The notes: generated by a model from the letters alone, not told the origin. Positions 29,256 through 40,148 are shown, numbered from the stretch's first letter. The stretch is DNA of 64,000 nt from Brenneria sp. hezel4-2-4 (GCF_013155275.1 NZ_JABJXS010000003.1:558001-622000); one strand, 5' to 3'. Numbers and translations are program-made.

Positions 29256-30042
29256 GCATGCTGAAACATCCGGCAAACACGTTGAGGCCCGCAAAGTCTG
29301 GTTCGTGGGCGCCGGCCCCGGCGACCGCGAGTTAATTACGCTGAAAGGCTACCGCCTGTTGCAACAGGCTGACGTGGTGATTTACGCCGGATCGCTGATT
29401 AATATCGAATTACTCGACTATTGCCCGCCGCATGCCGCCCGTCATGACAGCGCCGGACTGACGCTGGATCAAATCATTGCGCTGATGGTGAACGGCGTGC
29501 GTGAAGGCAAACGGGTGGTGCGGCTGCAAACCGGCGATCTCTCTTTGTACGGTTCGATTCGCGAACAGGGGGAAGCGCTGGCGCAACACGGCATCGGTTT
29601 TGTTTCCGTTCCCGGCGTCAGCGCGTTTTTGGGCGCGGCGGCGCAGCTTGGGGTGGAATACACCGTACCGGAAGTGGCGCAGAGCCTGATTATTACCCGT
29701 ATCGAAGGGCGCACGCCGATGCCGCCGCGCGAACGGCTGGCCGCCTTTGCCGCGCATCAGACCTCCATGGCGATCTTTCTGTCGGTGCAGGACATTCACG
29801 GCGTGGTCGGGCAACTGGTCGAGGGGGGCTATCCGCTATCGACCCCCGTCGCGGTGGTCTACAAAGCCACCTGGCCGGAAAGCCGCACGGTGCGCGGCAC
29901 GCTGGCGGACATTGCCGACCAGGTGCGGACGGCGGCGATCCGTAAAACGGCGCTGATTCTGGTCGGCGCCTTTCTCGGTGAGGAATACCACTATTCACGA
30001 CTCTATGACGCGGAGTTTAGCCATGAATATCGTCAAGCCTGA
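29248..30042 (+). CDS. cbiF: CbiF, cobalt-precorrin-4 C11-methyltransferase
   Basis: A 264-residue tetrapyrrole methylase. The [18 protein letters not shown] motif, [16 protein letters not shown] and [12 protein letters not shown] mark the SAM-binding fold. The first ~14 residues (polar, [15 protein letters not shown]) are longer than in Salmonella CbiF and probably disordered. Overlaps cbiG by 20 bases. Confidence 0.95.
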   Translation: MSEHAETSGKHVEARKVWFVGAGPGDRELITLKGYRLLQQADVVIYAGSLINIELLDYCPPHAARHDSAGLTLDQIIALMVNGVREGKRVVRLQTGDLSLYGSIREQGEALAQHGIGFVSVPGVSAFLGAAAQLGVEYTVPEVAQSLIITRIEGRTPMPPRERLAAFAAHQTSMAIFLSVQDIHGVVGQLVEGGYPLSTPVAVVYKATWPESRTVRGTLADIADQVRTAAIRKTALILVGAFLGEEYHYSRLYDAEFSHEYRQA

Positions 30043-31078
30043 ATCCATCGCGCTGTTTTGTCTGACGCCCGGCGGCGTTCGCCTCGCCCGGCGTTTACGG
30101 GCGCATTTACCGCTGACCTGCTTTACCAGCGAAAAACTGCTGGAGCCGGGGTGCGTCGCCTTCAACGGCAGCTTCGGCGATACCCTGCGCGCGGCGTTCA
30201 AACAGTACACCGCGCTGGTGGTCATTGGCGCGACGGGGCTGACGGTACGGAGTATCGCGCCGCTGGTCAGCGACAAAATGACCGATCCGGCGGTGGTGGT
30301 GATTGATGAGCAAGGGCAACACGTTATCAGTCTGCTGTCCGGGCACGTCGGCGGCGCCAATGCGCTGACGCGCTATCTGGCCGGGCTGCTGGGGGCCGAT
30401 CCGGTGATCACCACCGCCACCGACGTGAATCAACTGGCGGCGCTGGATACGCTGGCGACGCAGCTGGACGCCGAGATGCAGGATTTCCGCCATGCGGTAA
30501 AAGTCATCAACCAGATGCTGGTCAGCGATCGGAAAGTCGGCCTGTGGTGGGATGCGCCGTTAACCTGCGAACGTGAGCGCTGCGACGTGCGCGGTTTTGT
30601 GGCGGTAGACCGTCTGGACGCGTTGCCGGAACTGGATGCGTTGGTGTGCGTCAGCCTGCGCGATAGCCTGCCGGAATTGCCGTTGCCGGTGTATAAGCTG
30701 GTGCCGCGCCGCGTGGTGGCAGGCATCGGCTGCCGGCGGGCGACGTCGCTGCAAACGCTGGTGGAACTGCTGTCGCGGCAGTTGGCGGAAAACCATTTCG
30801 ACCCGCTGGCGTTGCGGGCCATCGGCAGCGCGGCCATTAAAAAGGACGAGCCGGCCTTACAGCAGCTGGCGCAATGCTGGCGCGTACCGTTCGAGCTGTT
30901 TAGCGTTGATGAGCTCAGCCCTCACGAACAACGTTTTCCCGCTTCTGAATTTGTGCGCCAAACGGTGGGCGTCGGCAGCGTTTCGCAACCGGTGGCCTGG
31001 CTGATGAGCGAGGGCCGGTTGATCGGTCATACCCTGCGTCAGCAGGGGGTCACTATTACCCTGGGAGTATCGCATTAA
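30023..31078 (+). CDS. cbiG: CbiG, cobalt-precorrin-5A hydrolase
   Basis: A 351-residue enzyme that opens the delta-lactone ring and releases the two-carbon fragment as acetaldehyde. The N-terminal part contains [16 protein letters not shown] and [18 protein letters not shown]; the C-terminal domain ([13 protein letters not shown] onward) is typical. The ATG at 30023 lies inside the end of cbiF and gives the family length. Confidence 0.95.
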   Translation: MNIVKPESIALFCLTPGGVRLARRLRAHLPLTCFTSEKLLEPGCVAFNGSFGDTLRAAFKQYTALVVIGATGLTVRSIAPLVSDKMTDPAVVVIDEQGQHVISLLSGHVGGANALTRYLAGLLGADPVITTATDVNQLAALDTLATQLDAEMQDFRHAVKVINQMLVSDRKVGLWWDAPLTCERERCDVRGFVAVDRLDALPELDALVCVSLRDSLPELPLPVYKLVPRRVVAGIGCRRATSLQTLVELLSRQLAENHFDPLALRAIGSAAIKKDEPALQQLAQCWRVPFELFSVDELSPHEQRFPASEFVRQTVGVGSVSQPVAWLMSEGRLIGHTLRQQGVTITLGVSH

Positions 31079-31803
31079 TGTTAACCGTGATCGGCATTGG
31101 GCCGGGCAGTGAAGCCATGATGACGCAGGAGGCGATTGCCGCCATTCGCGAGGCGGAAATCGTGGTGGGCTACAAAACCTATACCCATCTGGTGAAGCCG
31201 TTAACCGGTGATAAACAGGTGATCAAAACCGGCATGTGCAAAGAGATCGAACGCTGTCAGGCGGCGATCGATCTGGCGATGGCGGGCCGCAACGTCGCCC
31301 TGATCAGCAGCGGCGACGCGGGTATTTACGGCATGGCCGGGCTGGTGCTGGAGCTGGTCGGTCAGCAACGGTTGGATCTGGAAGTCAGACTGGTGGCCGG
31401 GATCACCGCCAGCATTGCGGCGGCTTCGCTATTAGGCGCGCCGCTGATGCATGACTTCTGTCATATCAGCCTGAGCGATCTGCTGACGCCGTGGCCGGTG
31501 ATTGAAAAACGTATCGCCGCCGCCGCGCAGGCCGATTTTGTGGTGTGCTTCTACAATCCGCGCAGTCGCGGGCGCGAAGGGCATCTGGCGCGGGCGTTTG
31601 AGCTAATGAAACCGTGGACATCGCCGCAAACGCCGGTTGGCGTGGTAAAAGCCGCCGGGCGAAAGAAACAGGAAAAATGGATCACCACCTTCGGCGATAT
31701 GGATTTCACTCCGGTGGATATGACCAGTCTGGTGATCGTCGGCAACAAGACCACCTATTGCCGCGACGGCCTGATGATCACGCCACGAGGCTATGAACTG
31801 TGA
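31078..31803 (+). CDS. cbiH: CbiH, cobalt-factor III C17-methyltransferase
   Basis: A 241-residue tetrapyrrole methylase that also drives ring contraction. Motifs: TVIGIGPGSEAMMT, ISSGDAGIYGMAGLVLE and VVAGITASIAAA-like VAGITASIAAASLLG, then CFYNPRSRGREGHL. The start shares a base with the cbiG stop (TAATG). Confidence 0.95.
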   Translation: MLTVIGIGPGSEAMMTQEAIAAIREAEIVVGYKTYTHLVKPLTGDKQVIKTGMCKEIERCQAAIDLAMAGRNVALISSGDAGIYGMAGLVLELVGQQRLDLEVRLVAGITASIAAASLLGAPLMHDFCHISLSDLLTPWPVIEKRIAAAAQADFVVCFYNPRSRGREGHLARAFELMKPWTSPQTPVGVVKAAGRKKQEKWITTFGDMDFTPVDMTSLVIVGNKTTYCRDGLMITPRGYEL

Positions 31804-32594
31804 GCGCCCCGGCGATCCATGTGTTTGGCGGCACCAGCGATGCGCGGCTGATTTGTCAGGCGCTGGATGCGGCGGGCGAAGGCTACCGTCTGTCCGTCGC
31901 CACCGAGACGGGAAAACAACTGGCCGGCGACATCGCCGGTGAGGTGGTGGTCGGGCGCATGGATACCGACGGCATGGCGGATTATCTCGCCGCCCGGCAG
32001 GTGCGTTGGGTGATCGATGCCGCTCACCCCTATGCCGAGGCGTTGCACCAGAACGTGAGCGCCGCCTGCCGTCGTCTCCGGCTGCCGCTGACCCGCTATC
32101 AGCGGCCGAGCGACATTGACGCCATCGATCATCCATTACTGCATAAGGCGGACAGCCTTGAGGCGGCCTGCGCCGTGGCCCGCACGCTGGGATCGCGCGT
32201 GCTGCTGACCACCGGCAGTAAAGATCTGGCGGCATACCGGCAAAATCTGCCGGGAAAATATCTTCTGGCGCGCGTATTGCCGACGGCGTCCGTGCTGGCG
32301 CAATGCGAAGCGCTGGGGCTGGGCGTTGAACAGATTATTGCCCAGTGCGGGCCATTCAGCGCCGCGTTCAATCGGGCACTGTATGAACTTTGTCGGCCTG
32401 ACGTGGTGATCACCAAAGAGTCCGGCGCCGAAGGCGGTTATCGGCAAAAGGTCGCCCCCTGTCTGGCGCTGAATATCCCCTGCATCGTGGTCTGCCGCCC
32501 GGCGGCGTCAGGGGTGACGGAAGCGAAGGAACGGATTGCGTCACTGGAGGATTTTGTCCGTCGGCTGGCCTGCTGGCAGGCGCGGCAAGAGTAA
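31800..32594 (+). CDS. cbiJ: CbiJ, cobalt-precorrin-6A reductase
   Basis: A 264-residue NAD(P)H-dependent reductase with a Rossmann-type start (IHVFGGTSDARLICQAL) and the family motifs IDAAHPYAEALHQN and ITKESGAEGGYRQK. Translation starts at GTG (31800), overlapping the cbiH stop (GTGA). Confidence 0.94.
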   Translation: MSAPAIHVFGGTSDARLICQALDAAGEGYRLSVATETGKQLAGDIAGEVVVGRMDTDGMADYLAARQVRWVIDAAHPYAEALHQNVSAACRRLRLPLTRYQRPSDIDAIDHPLLHKADSLEAACAVARTLGSRVLLTTGSKDLAAYRQNLPGKYLLARVLPTASVLAQCEALGLGVEQIIAQCGPFSAAFNRALYELCRPDVVITKESGAEGGYRQKVAPCLALNIPCIVVCRPAASGVTEAKERIASLEDFVRRLACWQARQE

Positions 32595-32612
32595 TAACGC
32601 GAGGAGAATAAA

Positions 32613-33407
32613 ATGAAAAAAGCGCTGCTGATTATCAGCTTTGGCACTAGCTACCCACAAACCCGAGAAAAGAATATTGATGCGTGCGAGCAACATCTGG
32701 CCGCCGCCTGTGGCGATCGCGATCTGTTTCGCGCTTTTACCTCCGAAATGATTATCCGCAAGCTGCATAACCGCGACGGCTTGCAGATAGACAATCCCGG
32801 CCAGGCGCTTAACCGGCTGGCCGAGGCGGGGTATCAGGATGTGGCCGTTCAGTCGCTGCATGTCATTAACGGCGATGAATTCGAAAAAGTGGTTCGTGAA
32901 GTCCATGCGTTTCGCAACCGTTTCCAGCGACTGGCGCTGGGCGCGCCGCTGCTCAGCGGCTTTGATGACTACCCGCGGTTGATGACGGCGTTACGGGGGC
33001 AGATGCCGACGCTGGCGGCCGACGAACGGGTGGTGTTTATGGGGCATGGCGCCAGCCATCCCGCTTTTTCGGCCTATGCCTGTCTCGATCACCTGATGGC
33101 GTCGCAGAACTTCCCCGCCCTGGTGGGCGCGGTGGAAAGTTACCCTGAAATCGATCATATCATTGCGCGTTTGCAACAGCAGCGGGTGCGGAAAGTCCAC
33201 CTGATGCCGCTGATGCTGGTGGCGGGCGATCACGCGATCAACGATATGGCCTCTGACGAAGCCGATTCCTGGAAATCGCGGCTCGAAGCCGTCGGGATCG
33301 ACACCCAAAGCTGGTTGCGGGGGCTGGGGGAAAATCCGCTTATCCGGCAAATGTTTGCTCAACATCTTGAGGCGGCGCTACGTCTACAAGAACAGGAGGC
33401 CGCGTAA
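32613..33407 (+). CDS. cbiK: CbiK, anaerobic cobaltochelatase
   Basis: A 264-residue class II chelatase that inserts cobalt into sirohydrochlorin. The two catalytic histidine regions are intact: MGHGASHPAFSAY and VAGDHAINDMASDE. A GAGGAG ribosome-binding site precedes ATG 32613. No signal peptide, so it is the cytoplasmic Salmonella-type enzyme. It shares one base with cbiL. Confidence 0.95.
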   Translation: MKKALLIISFGTSYPQTREKNIDACEQHLAAACGDRDLFRAFTSEMIIRKLHNRDGLQIDNPGQALNRLAEAGYQDVAVQSLHVINGDEFEKVVREVHAFRNRFQRLALGAPLLSGFDDYPRLMTALRGQMPTLAADERVVFMGHGASHPAFSAYACLDHLMASQNFPALVGAVESYPEIDHIIARLQQQRVRKVHLMPLMLVAGDHAINDMASDEADSWKSRLEAVGIDTQSWLRGLGENPLIRQMFAQHLEAALRLQEQEAA

Positions 33408-34120
33408 TGACCGGCAGACTGTATGCACTGGGCGTAGGGCCGGGAGCCGCCGATCTGATTACCGTGCGCGCCGCCCGCATTATCGGCAAGCTTGATCTGC
33501 TCTATGCGCCCGCCGGTCGCAAAGGCGGCGACAGCCTGGCGTTATCCATCGTGCGCGAATATCTGTCGCCGGCGACGGAAGTCCGCACCCGCCATTTTCC
33601 TATGAGCGCCGGGAATGACGCGAAAGAAGCCGTCTGGGACGATATGGCGCAGCAGTTGACCAGCGATGTCGCCGACGGCAAACAGGTCGGTTTTATCACC
33701 CTGGGGGACGCCATGCTGTTCAGCACCTGGGTGTTTCTGCTGGCGCGTATCGGCCGGCAGCCGTGGCTGGAAATCGTGCCGGGCGTGACGTCATTCGCGG
33801 CGATTGCGGCGCGCTCCGCCTTACCGCTGGCGATGGAGCGACAGTCGCTGGCCGTGATGCCCTGTACCGCGCCGGAAGCCGAGCTGGAACGGGCGCTGCT
33901 GACCCATGACAGCGTGGTGCTGATGAAAGTGTACGGCCGTTTTACGCTAGTGCGCGCGCTGCTGGCGCGGCTGGGGTTGTTCAGACACGCGTTGCTGATG
34001 GCGGACGCCTCGCTGCCCGGTGAGCAGTGCTGGCGGCGTTTGGATCAAGTGGCGGACGATCAGCCATTGCCTTACTTCTCAACTATTCTTGTTAATAAAC
34101 AGTGGGATGCAGAGGAATAA
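33407..34120 (+). CDS. cbiL: CbiL, cobalt-factor II C20-methyltransferase
   Basis: A 237-residue tetrapyrrole methylase that follows cobalt insertion. Motifs: YALGVGPGAADLITVRAARI at the start, FITLGDAMLFSTW and VPGVTSFAAIAARS. Start shares a base with the cbiK stop (TAATG), so chelatase and first methylase are coupled. Confidence 0.95.
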   Translation: MTGRLYALGVGPGAADLITVRAARIIGKLDLLYAPAGRKGGDSLALSIVREYLSPATEVRTRHFPMSAGNDAKEAVWDDMAQQLTSDVADGKQVGFITLGDAMLFSTWVFLLARIGRQPWLEIVPGVTSFAAIAARSALPLAMERQSLAVMPCTAPEAELERALLTHDSVVLMKVYGRFTLVRALLARLGLFRHALLMADASLPGEQCWRRLDQVADDQPLPYFSTILVNKQWDAEE

Positions 34121-34123
34121 CCT

Positions 34124-34855
34124 ATGGAACGACAATTAAAGAAACTCTCGTTATCCGGGCTGGCAATGGCGCTGTTGCTGATGCTGGCGCCGCAGGAGGC
34201 TTTCGCCATGCATATCATGGAGGGCTTCCTGCCGACGCTGTGGGCGCTGGCCTGGTGGGTTCTGTTTCTGCCCTGCCTGTTTATGGGGCTGGTGCGTTTG
34301 CGCCAGATTGTCAGCGAAGACAGCAATCAGAAAGTCCTGCTGGCGCTGTGCGGCGCGTTCATTTTCGTGCTTTCCGCCCTGAAGATCCCCTCGGTGACCG
34401 GAAGCTGTTCGCATCCCACCGGCGTCGGTCTGGCGGTGATTTTGTTCGGGCCGGCAGTAGTGGCGGTGCTGGGGGCGATCGTGTTGCTGTTTCAGGCGCT
34501 GTTGTTGGCGCATGGCGGCTTGACCACGCTGGGCGCGAACGGCATGTCGATGGCGGTGATCGGCCCGCTGGTGGGCTATCTGGTATGGAAACTGGCCTGT
34601 AAAGCCGGCGTGCGCCGCGATGTCGGGGTATTCCTGTGCGCCATGCTGGCGGATCTGGCGACCTACTTTGTGACGTCGGTTCAGTTGGGCGTCGCCTTCC
34701 CCGATCCGCAACTGGGGATGATGGCGTCGGTGGTGAAATTCATGGGGATCTTTTGCCTGACGCAGGTGCCGATCGCCGTTGCGGAAGGGCTGCTGACGGT
34801 GATGATTTACGATCAGTTGACCAAACGTCGGCTTATTCATGCGGGGAATCACTAA
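34124..34855 (+). CDS. cbiM: CbiM, cobalt ECF transporter substrate-binding membrane subunit
   Basis: A 243-residue integral membrane protein of the CbiMNQO cobalt importer. A signal-like N-terminus ends in AFA, after which the mature protein would start MHIMEG; a free N-terminal Met-His is the metal-binding feature of CbiM/NikM. Several further membrane segments follow, with the SGSCSHPTGVG-like TGSCSHPTGVGLAV motif. Confidence 0.95.
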   Translation: MERQLKKLSLSGLAMALLLMLAPQEAFAMHIMEGFLPTLWALAWWVLFLPCLFMGLVRLRQIVSEDSNQKVLLALCGAFIFVLSALKIPSVTGSCSHPTGVGLAVILFGPAVVAVLGAIVLLFQALLLAHGGLTTLGANGMSMAVIGPLVGYLVWKLACKAGVRRDVGVFLCAMLADLATYFVTSVQLGVAFPDPQLGMMASVVKFMGIFCLTQVPIAVAEGLLTVMIYDQLTKRRLIHAGNH

Positions 34856-34856
34856 T

Positions 34857-35138
34857 ATGAAAAAGAATCTTATTCTGCTGGCGATGGTGATCGCGCTGGT
34901 GCTGCTGCCGTTTTTTATCGATCACGGCGGCGAATACGGAGGGTCGGACGGTGAGGCGGAAACGTTGATTACGCAAACCGCGCCGGACTATCAACCCTGG
35001 TTCCAGCCGCTGTATGAACCGGCCAGCGGTGAAATTGAAAGCTTACTGTTTACGCTGCAAGGATCGTTAGGCGCGGCGGTGATCTTTTACATTCTGGGCT
35101 ATTACCGCGGCAAGCGCAGCGATCATGCTGGGCATTGA
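34857..35138 (+). CDS. cbiN: CbiN, cobalt transporter auxiliary subunit
   Basis: A 93-residue protein with two membrane helices (about 4-22 and 70-88) joined by a periplasmic loop that helps load cobalt onto CbiM. The conserved GSDGEAETLI segment and PWF motif are visible. The ATG at 34857 sits one base after the cbiM stop and gives the standard length; its end overlaps cbiQ by 14 bases. Confidence 0.95.
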   Translation: MKKNLILLAMVIALVLLPFFIDHGGEYGGSDGEAETLITQTAPDYQPWFQPLYEPASGEIESLLFTLQGSLGAAVIFYILGYYRGKRSDHAGH

Positions 35139-35802
35139 CAAGCTGAGTTATCAAAGCCGCTGGCGGCAGGTTGATCCCATGCGCAAACTGGCGCTTTACG
35201 GCCTGTTTTTGCTGCTGGCGATGAGCTGCCCGCCGCTGTATCAGGCGCTGCTGCTGGGGTTTATCGCCGTGTTGACCTGCTGGCTGCTGCGCGTCGGCCC
35301 GGTTCGCTATCTGAAATGGCTGGCGGTGCCGCTGGGCTTTCTGCTGGTGGGGCTGGTCGCGATTGTGCTATCGGTGTCCCGCCAGCCGGAAACCCTATTG
35401 TGGAGTCTGCCGCTGGGGCGGTTCTGGCTGGGCGTGGATCCGCAGGGGCTGAGCGCGGCGAATCAGACGTTCTGGCGCAGTCTGGCGGCGCTGTCGGCCA
35501 CCTTTTGGTTCGTGCTGAATACGCCATTTCCGCAGCTGATTCAGATACTGCAACGCTGTCGCGTGCCGCAAGTGCTGACCGAGCAAATTTTGCTGACCTG
35601 GCGGTTTATCTTTATTTTTCTTGATGAGGCGGTGGCTATCCAGCGCGCTCAGTCGCTGCGTTTTGGCTACACCTCGCTGGGTAACAGCTATCGTTCGTTG
35701 TCGATGCTGATTGGCATGCTGTTTATGCGGGTCATGACCCGCTATCAGCAGATGGTGACATCGTTGGATATCAAACTCTATCAGGGAGATTTTCATCTGT
35801 GA
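35125..35802 (+). CDS. cbiQ: CbiQ, cobalt ECF transporter transmembrane (T) component
   Basis: A 225-residue membrane protein linking CbiM to the ATPase. It has about five hydrophobic segments and the family start IDKLSYQSRWRQVDPM. Coupling motifs with Ala-Arg/Gly residues near QSLRFGYTS contact the ATPase. Overlaps cbiN and precedes cbiO by 13 bases. Confidence 0.94.
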   Translation: MLGIDKLSYQSRWRQVDPMRKLALYGLFLLLAMSCPPLYQALLLGFIAVLTCWLLRVGPVRYLKWLAVPLGFLLVGLVAIVLSVSRQPETLLWSLPLGRFWLGVDPQGLSAANQTFWRSLAALSATFWFVLNTPFPQLIQILQRCRVPQVLTEQILLTWRFIFIFLDEAVAIQRAQSLRFGYTSLGNSYRSLSMLIGMLFMRVMTRYQQMVTSLDIKLYQGDFHL

Positions 35803-35815
35803 AAAGAGGTCAAGC

Positions 35816-36631
35816 ATGTTAGCGACCCGACGATTGAGTTTTCGCTATCAGGATGAGCCGATCCTGCGCGATCTGACGCTGGATTTCAGCCGGCACCCGG
35901 TCACGGGCGTGATCGGGGCGAACGGCTGCGGTAAATCCACGCTGTTTATGAATCTGACCGGCCTTTTGCGCCCGCAGACGGGCGAGGTGCGCTGGAACGG
36001 GCAGCCTATTGATTACGGCAAGGCCGGGCTACGCCGGCTGCGCCAGCAGGTTGCCACGGTGTTTCAGGATCCGGAACAACAGATTTTTTATACCGATATC
36101 GACAGCGACATTGCTTTCAGTCTGCGCAATCTCGGTATGGATGAAACCCTCATCGCCCAGCGGGTCGATCGGGCGTTAACGCTGGTGGACGCGCAGGGAT
36201 TTCGGCATAAGCCGATTCAGTACCTCAGCCACGGGCAGAAAAAGCGCGTCGCCATTGCCGGGGCGCTGGTGATGGAAGCGGAATACCTGCTGCTGGACGA
36301 ACCCACCGCCGGGCTGGATCCGTCCGGCCGTGAACAGATGATTGCCATTATTGAGCGCATCGTCGCCCAGGGAAAGCAGGTCATCATCTCCAGCCACGAT
36401 ATCGATTTAATCTACACGGTTTGCGATTACCTGTACGTGCTGTCTCACGGGCGGCTGATTAGCGAAGGCGCCGCCGCCGAGGTTTTTTTGCGCCGAGAGC
36501 AGCTAAATGAGGCGGGACTGGCGCAGCCGTGGTTAATCAAGCTGCACAGTGAACTGGGCTTGCCGCTGTGTAAAACGGAACAACAGCTGTTTGCCTTGCT
36601 GCGTGAGCGGGGCAGAGGAGAAGTCGCATGA
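35816..36631 (+). CDS. cbiO: CbiO, cobalt ECF transporter ATPase
   Basis: A 271-residue ABC ATPase. Walker [10 protein letters not shown], signature [15 protein letters not shown], Walker [13 protein letters not shown] and the switch His in ISSHDID are all present. The C-terminal ~50 residues are extra to the core domain. Overlaps cbiP by four bases (ATGA). Confidence 0.95.
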   Translation: MLATRRLSFRYQDEPILRDLTLDFSRHPVTGVIGANGCGKSTLFMNLTGLLRPQTGEVRWNGQPIDYGKAGLRRLRQQVATVFQDPEQQIFYTDIDSDIAFSLRNLGMDETLIAQRVDRALTLVDAQGFRHKPIQYLSHGQKKRVAIAGALVMEAEYLLLDEPTAGLDPSGREQMIAIIERIVAQGKQVIISSHDIDLIYTVCDYLYVLSHGRLISEGAAAEVFLRREQLNEAGLAQPWLIKLHSELGLPLCKTEQQLFALLRERGRGEVA

Positions 36632-38178
36632 GTCTGTCCATCATGATTCAGGGAACGGCGTCGGACGTGGGTAAAAGCGTTCTGGTCGCCGGACTGTGCC
36701 GGATTTTTATGCAGGATGGTTATCGCTGCGCGCCGTTTAAATCGCAGAATATGGCGCTGAATTCCGGTATTACGCCGCACGGCGAAGAGATGGGACGGGC
36801 ACAGATATTTCAGGCGGAGGCCGCCGGGATCGAGCCGGATGTGCGTATGAATCCGGTGTTGCTTAAGCCGACCAGCGATCGTAAGTCCCAGGTGGTGCTG
36901 ATGGGCAAAGTGGCCTGCAATATGGATGCCGTTGAGTATCATCAGTATAAACCGCGGTTACAGCAGCAAATTCACGCGGTCTACCACAGCCTGGCCGGCG
37001 AATATGACGTCATGGTGCTGGAAGGGGCCGGCAGTCCGGCGGAAATCAACCTGCGCGATCGGGATATCGTCAATATGGGCATGGCGGCAATGGCCGATGC
37101 GCCGGTGCTGCTGGTGGCGGATATCGATCGCGGCGGCGTATTTGCCGCCATCTATGGCACGTTGGCGCTGTTGCGTCCTGAAGAGAAAGCGCGGGTGAAA
37201 GGCGTGATCATCAATAAGTTTCGCGGCGATGTCGCCTTGCTCGAACCGGGGCTGGCGCAGATCGAAGCGCTGACCGGCGTGCCGGTGATTGGCGTTATGC
37301 CGTGGTTGAATATCGAACTGGAAGACGAAGACGGCGTGGCGCTGCAAAGCGGAAAATACGATAGGGAGGCGGCGAAAGCGCTGGATATTGCGGTGGTGCG
37401 GCTGCCGCATATCGCCAACTTTACCGATTTCAACGCCCTGACTTGCCAGCCGGATGTGCGCTTGCGCTACGTCACGCGGCCGTCGGCGCTGGCAGGGGCG
37501 GATTTGATTATCCTGCCCGGCAGTAAAAATACGCTGGGTGATTTGCAGTGGCTGCAACAAAACGGGCTGGGCGATGCGTTGCGGTCGAGGCATCAGGCCG
37601 GTGTGCCGATTATCGGTATTTGCGGCGGCTATCAGATGCTGGGCAAACGGATTATTGATGGCGTGGAGTCGGGGCTTGCGCAGATGGATGGGCTGGGGTT
37701 GCTGGATATCGAAACCGAGTTCGCAGCGGAAAAAACCACCACGCGCGTCAGCGGACGCTGTCAGCCGTCGCTGCCGGGCATGGCGATAACCGGATCGGCG
37801 ATGCCGATTAGCGGTTATGAAATCCACATGGGAACATCGCGTCTTGGCGGGCAGGCCGCGCCATTTATCACCTTGACGCACAGTAACGGTCAGCCGATTA
37901 CCCGATACGACGGGGCGATTAACGCGGACGGCAGCGTGATCGGCAGCTATATTCACGGTCTGTTTGATAACGGCGGGTTTACCCGCGCCTTGCTGGATTC
38001 GCTGCGCCAGCGTAAAGGTCTGGCCGCATTTGACGGCGAGGTGGTTGATTATGCCGCTCACAAACAGCGGCAGTTCGATATCCTGGCGGCGGCGATGCGC
38101 GAGCATATTGATATCGCGGCGATATATCGGTGTCTGCAATCCGAGGGCGACAAGTCGCGTATCCAGAACAGGAGTTGA
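36628..38178 (+). CDS. cbiP: CbiP, cobyric acid synthase
   Basis: A 516-residue glutamine-dependent amidotransferase that amidates side chains b, d, e and g of adenosylcobyrinic acid diamide. P-loop GTASDVGKS near the N-terminus; glutaminase-like region with [11 protein letters not shown] and the catalytic His in SYIHGLFDN. Slightly longer than the Salmonella protein (506). Confidence 0.95.
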   Translation: MSLSIMIQGTASDVGKSVLVAGLCRIFMQDGYRCAPFKSQNMALNSGITPHGEEMGRAQIFQAEAAGIEPDVRMNPVLLKPTSDRKSQVVLMGKVACNMDAVEYHQYKPRLQQQIHAVYHSLAGEYDVMVLEGAGSPAEINLRDRDIVNMGMAAMADAPVLLVADIDRGGVFAAIYGTLALLRPEEKARVKGVIINKFRGDVALLEPGLAQIEALTGVPVIGVMPWLNIELEDEDGVALQSGKYDREAAKALDIAVVRLPHIANFTDFNALTCQPDVRLRYVTRPSALAGADLIILPGSKNTLGDLQWLQQNGLGDALRSRHQAGVPIIGICGGYQMLGKRIIDGVESGLAQMDGLGLLDIETEFAAEKTTTRVSGRCQPSLPGMAITGSAMPISGYEIHMGTSRLGGQAAPFITLTHSNGQPITRYDGAINADGSVIGSYIHGLFDNGGFTRALLDSLRQRKGLAAFDGEVVDYAAHKQRQFDILAAAMREHIDIAAIYRCLQSEGDKSRIQNRS

Positions 38179-38180
38179 AG

Positions 38181-38726
38181 GTGATTTTAATTACTGGCGG
38201 TGCGCGCAGCGGTAAAAGCGCGTTGGCGGAGAAACTGGCGGCGCGATGCCGCGATCGGGTGCTGTATATCGCCACGTCGGTGGTGACCGACGATGAGATG
38301 GCCGAGCGGGTGCGGCGGCATCAGCAGGGCCGTCCGGCCCACTGGCGCACCTGGGAAGGCTATCGCGATCTGGGGGCGGTGATCGCGCATCAGGTGGCCG
38401 GGGATGAAGCGGTGATCCTCGAATGCATCACCACCATGATAACCAATGTGCTATTCGAGCAGGCGGGGGACACATCGCCTGAACAGATGGATTTCCCGGC
38501 GATAGAGGCCGCTATCGGGCAGCAGATCGACGAATTGATCGCCGCCTGCTCATACAGCGCCGCGCCGATCTATCTGGTCACCAACGAACTGGGCATGGGC
38601 ATTGTGCCGGAAAATCGTCTGGCGCGGCACTTCCGGGATATCGCCGGGCGCGTTAACCAGCGGCTGGCCGCGGCGGCGGAATCGGTTTATCTGGTGGTGT
38701 CGGGCATTGAGGTAAAAATCAAATGA
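38181..38726 (+). CDS. cobU: CobU, adenosylcobinamide kinase / guanylyltransferase
   Basis: A 181-residue bifunctional enzyme that activates adenosylcobinamide to its GDP form. P-loop [13 protein letters not shown] at the N-terminus and the conserved [17 protein letters not shown] block (guanylylated His region) are present. Start is GTG 38181, with AGGAG six bases upstream within the cbiP end; a longer frame from 38130 overlaps cbiP and lacks similarity. Confidence 0.95.
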   Translation: MILITGGARSGKSALAEKLAARCRDRVLYIATSVVTDDEMAERVRRHQQGRPAHWRTWEGYRDLGAVIAHQVAGDEAVILECITTMITNVLFEQAGDTSPEQMDFPAIEAAIGQQIDELIAACSYSAAPIYLVTNELGMGIVPENRLARHFRDIAGRVNQRLAAAAESVYLVVSGIEVKIK

Positions 38727-39478
38727 GTCTGCGTCTGTTTCTCGCCACGTTGCAATTTATGACCCGTATTCCCGTGCCGGCACGCTGGACGCAGGGGCTG
38801 GATATGCAGCAGTACGTGCGGGGCATCATCGGCTTTCCGTTTATCGGCCTGATCGTGGGGGGAATTGCCGGCGCGGTGTTTGTTGCGGTTGCGCCGTGGA
38901 GCGGCGTGCCGTTGGCGGCATTGGCCTATGTGTTGGCGCTGGCGCTGATTACCGGCGCCTTTCATCTGGATGGGTTGGCGGATACCTGTGACGGCGTGTT
39001 TTCCGCCCGAACGCGCGAAAAAATGCTGGAAATTATGCGCGACAGCCGACTTGGCACCAATGGCGGGCTGGCGCTGATTTTTATTGTGATCGCCAAAGTG
39101 CTGGTGGTCAGTGAGCTGGCGTTGCGCGGCACATCGATGCTGACGATGCTGACGATGCTGACGGCGGCTTCGGTGACCGGCCGCACGGCCATTGTGCTGC
39201 TGATGTATCGTCAGCGCTATGCCCGTGAGGGCAACGGGCTGGGCAATCTGTATATCGGCCGGGTTAGCGGGCGGCAAACGCTGGCGACGCTGTGCGGCGG
39301 CGTTTTGCTGGCGGGGCTGCTGGGGCAGGGGCCGGCGTTGTTGGCGTTTGGCGTCACCCTGATGCTTATCTGGCTGCTGGGCGCTTACCTGCGCCGTCGT
39401 TTGGGCGGGCAAACCGGCGACACGCTTGGCGCTGCGGCGGAAATCGGCGAACTGGCGTTTTTACTGGCTCTGCTGTGA
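38723..39478 (+). CDS. cobS: CobS, cobalamin synthase
   Basis: A 251-residue membrane enzyme that joins adenosylcobinamide-GDP and alpha-ribazole(-phosphate). The active-site region [14 protein letters not shown] is intact and followed by [10 protein letters not shown]. Several membrane helices. A run [10 protein letters not shown] at about 139-148 comes from three copies of a 9-base unit (atgctgacg, 39137-39163), which looks like slippage within a helix. ATGA overlap with cobU. Confidence 0.94.
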   Translation: MSLRLFLATLQFMTRIPVPARWTQGLDMQQYVRGIIGFPFIGLIVGGIAGAVFVAVAPWSGVPLAALAYVLALALITGAFHLDGLADTCDGVFSARTREKMLEIMRDSRLGTNGGLALIFIVIAKVLVVSELALRGTSMLTMLTMLTAASVTGRTAIVLLMYRQRYAREGNGLGNLYIGRVSGRQTLATLCGGVLLAGLLGQGPALLAFGVTLMLIWLLGAYLRRRLGGQTGDTLGAAAEIGELAFLLALL

Positions 39479-39526
39479 AGCATTGGCGGCAGGTGGTGAA
39501 GATAAGACGAAAGATAAGGGGAAAAT

Positions 39527-40135
39527 ATGCGGTTGTTTCTGGTCAGGCACGGACAGACTGAGGCCAATCTCAGCGGCGTTTTTTGTGGTTCAACCGATGT
39601 CGGTCTGACGGAAAACGGCGTGGCGCAGGCTCGGCAGACGGCCGGCTGGCTGGCCGATGTTGTCTTTTCGTCCGCCGTCAGCAGCGCGTTATGGCGGGCG
39701 AAGCAAACGGCGGAAATTGTGCTGGCCGCCCGGGGAATAACGGCTATTGCCGATCCCTGCCTGAACGAAATGCATTTTGGCGACTGGGAAATGCGCCATC
39801 ACCGCGACTTGCAGCATGAGGATGCCGAAGGTTGGGCCGCCTGGGTAGCGGACTGGCAGCAGGCCAGCCCGACAGGCGGAGAGGCCTTTCCTGCGTTTGC
39901 GGCGCGAGTGGAAAATTTCGCTCAGACATTACTGACGCAGAACACTAAACATAATCAACTGATCGTCGCGCATCAGGGGGGGTTGAGTTTATTGCTGGCG
40001 ACGCTGTTGGCGATGCCACCCTCCGCGATGTGGCATTTTCATTTCGATCAAGACGCCTACAGCGTGCTGGATATTCAGGATGGCTTTGTCACGCTGAAGG
40101 CATTTAATCATCGGGCGCGTTGGCTAAGCGTTTAA
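39527..40135 (+). CDS. cobC: CobC, alpha-ribazole phosphatase
   Basis: A 202-residue histidine phosphatase that removes the phosphate from alpha-ribazole-5'-phosphate or adenosylcobalamin phosphate. The phospho-His motif [10 protein letters not shown] is at the N-terminus and the second catalytic His is in VAHQGGL. In Salmonella cobC lies elsewhere, next to cobD; here it is inside the operon between cobS and cobT. Confidence 0.93.
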   Translation: MRLFLVRHGQTEANLSGVFCGSTDVGLTENGVAQARQTAGWLADVVFSSAVSSALWRAKQTAEIVLAARGITAIADPCLNEMHFGDWEMRHHRDLQHEDAEGWAAWVADWQQASPTGGEAFPAFAARVENFAQTLLTQNTKHNQLIVAHQGGLSLLLATLLAMPPSAMWHFHFDQDAYSVLDIQDGFVTLKAFNHRARWLSV

Positions 40136-40148
40136 TAACGAGAACAAC

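Noticed and set aside
36958-38139. 393-codon minus-strand frame opposite cbiP
   Set aside because: Shadow of the high-G+C cbiP gene; composition rich in His, Gln and Arg as expected for an antisense frame.
39137-39163. Short CRISPR-like or VNTR array
   Set aside because: Three 9-base units without spacers inside cobS; a coding tandem repeat.
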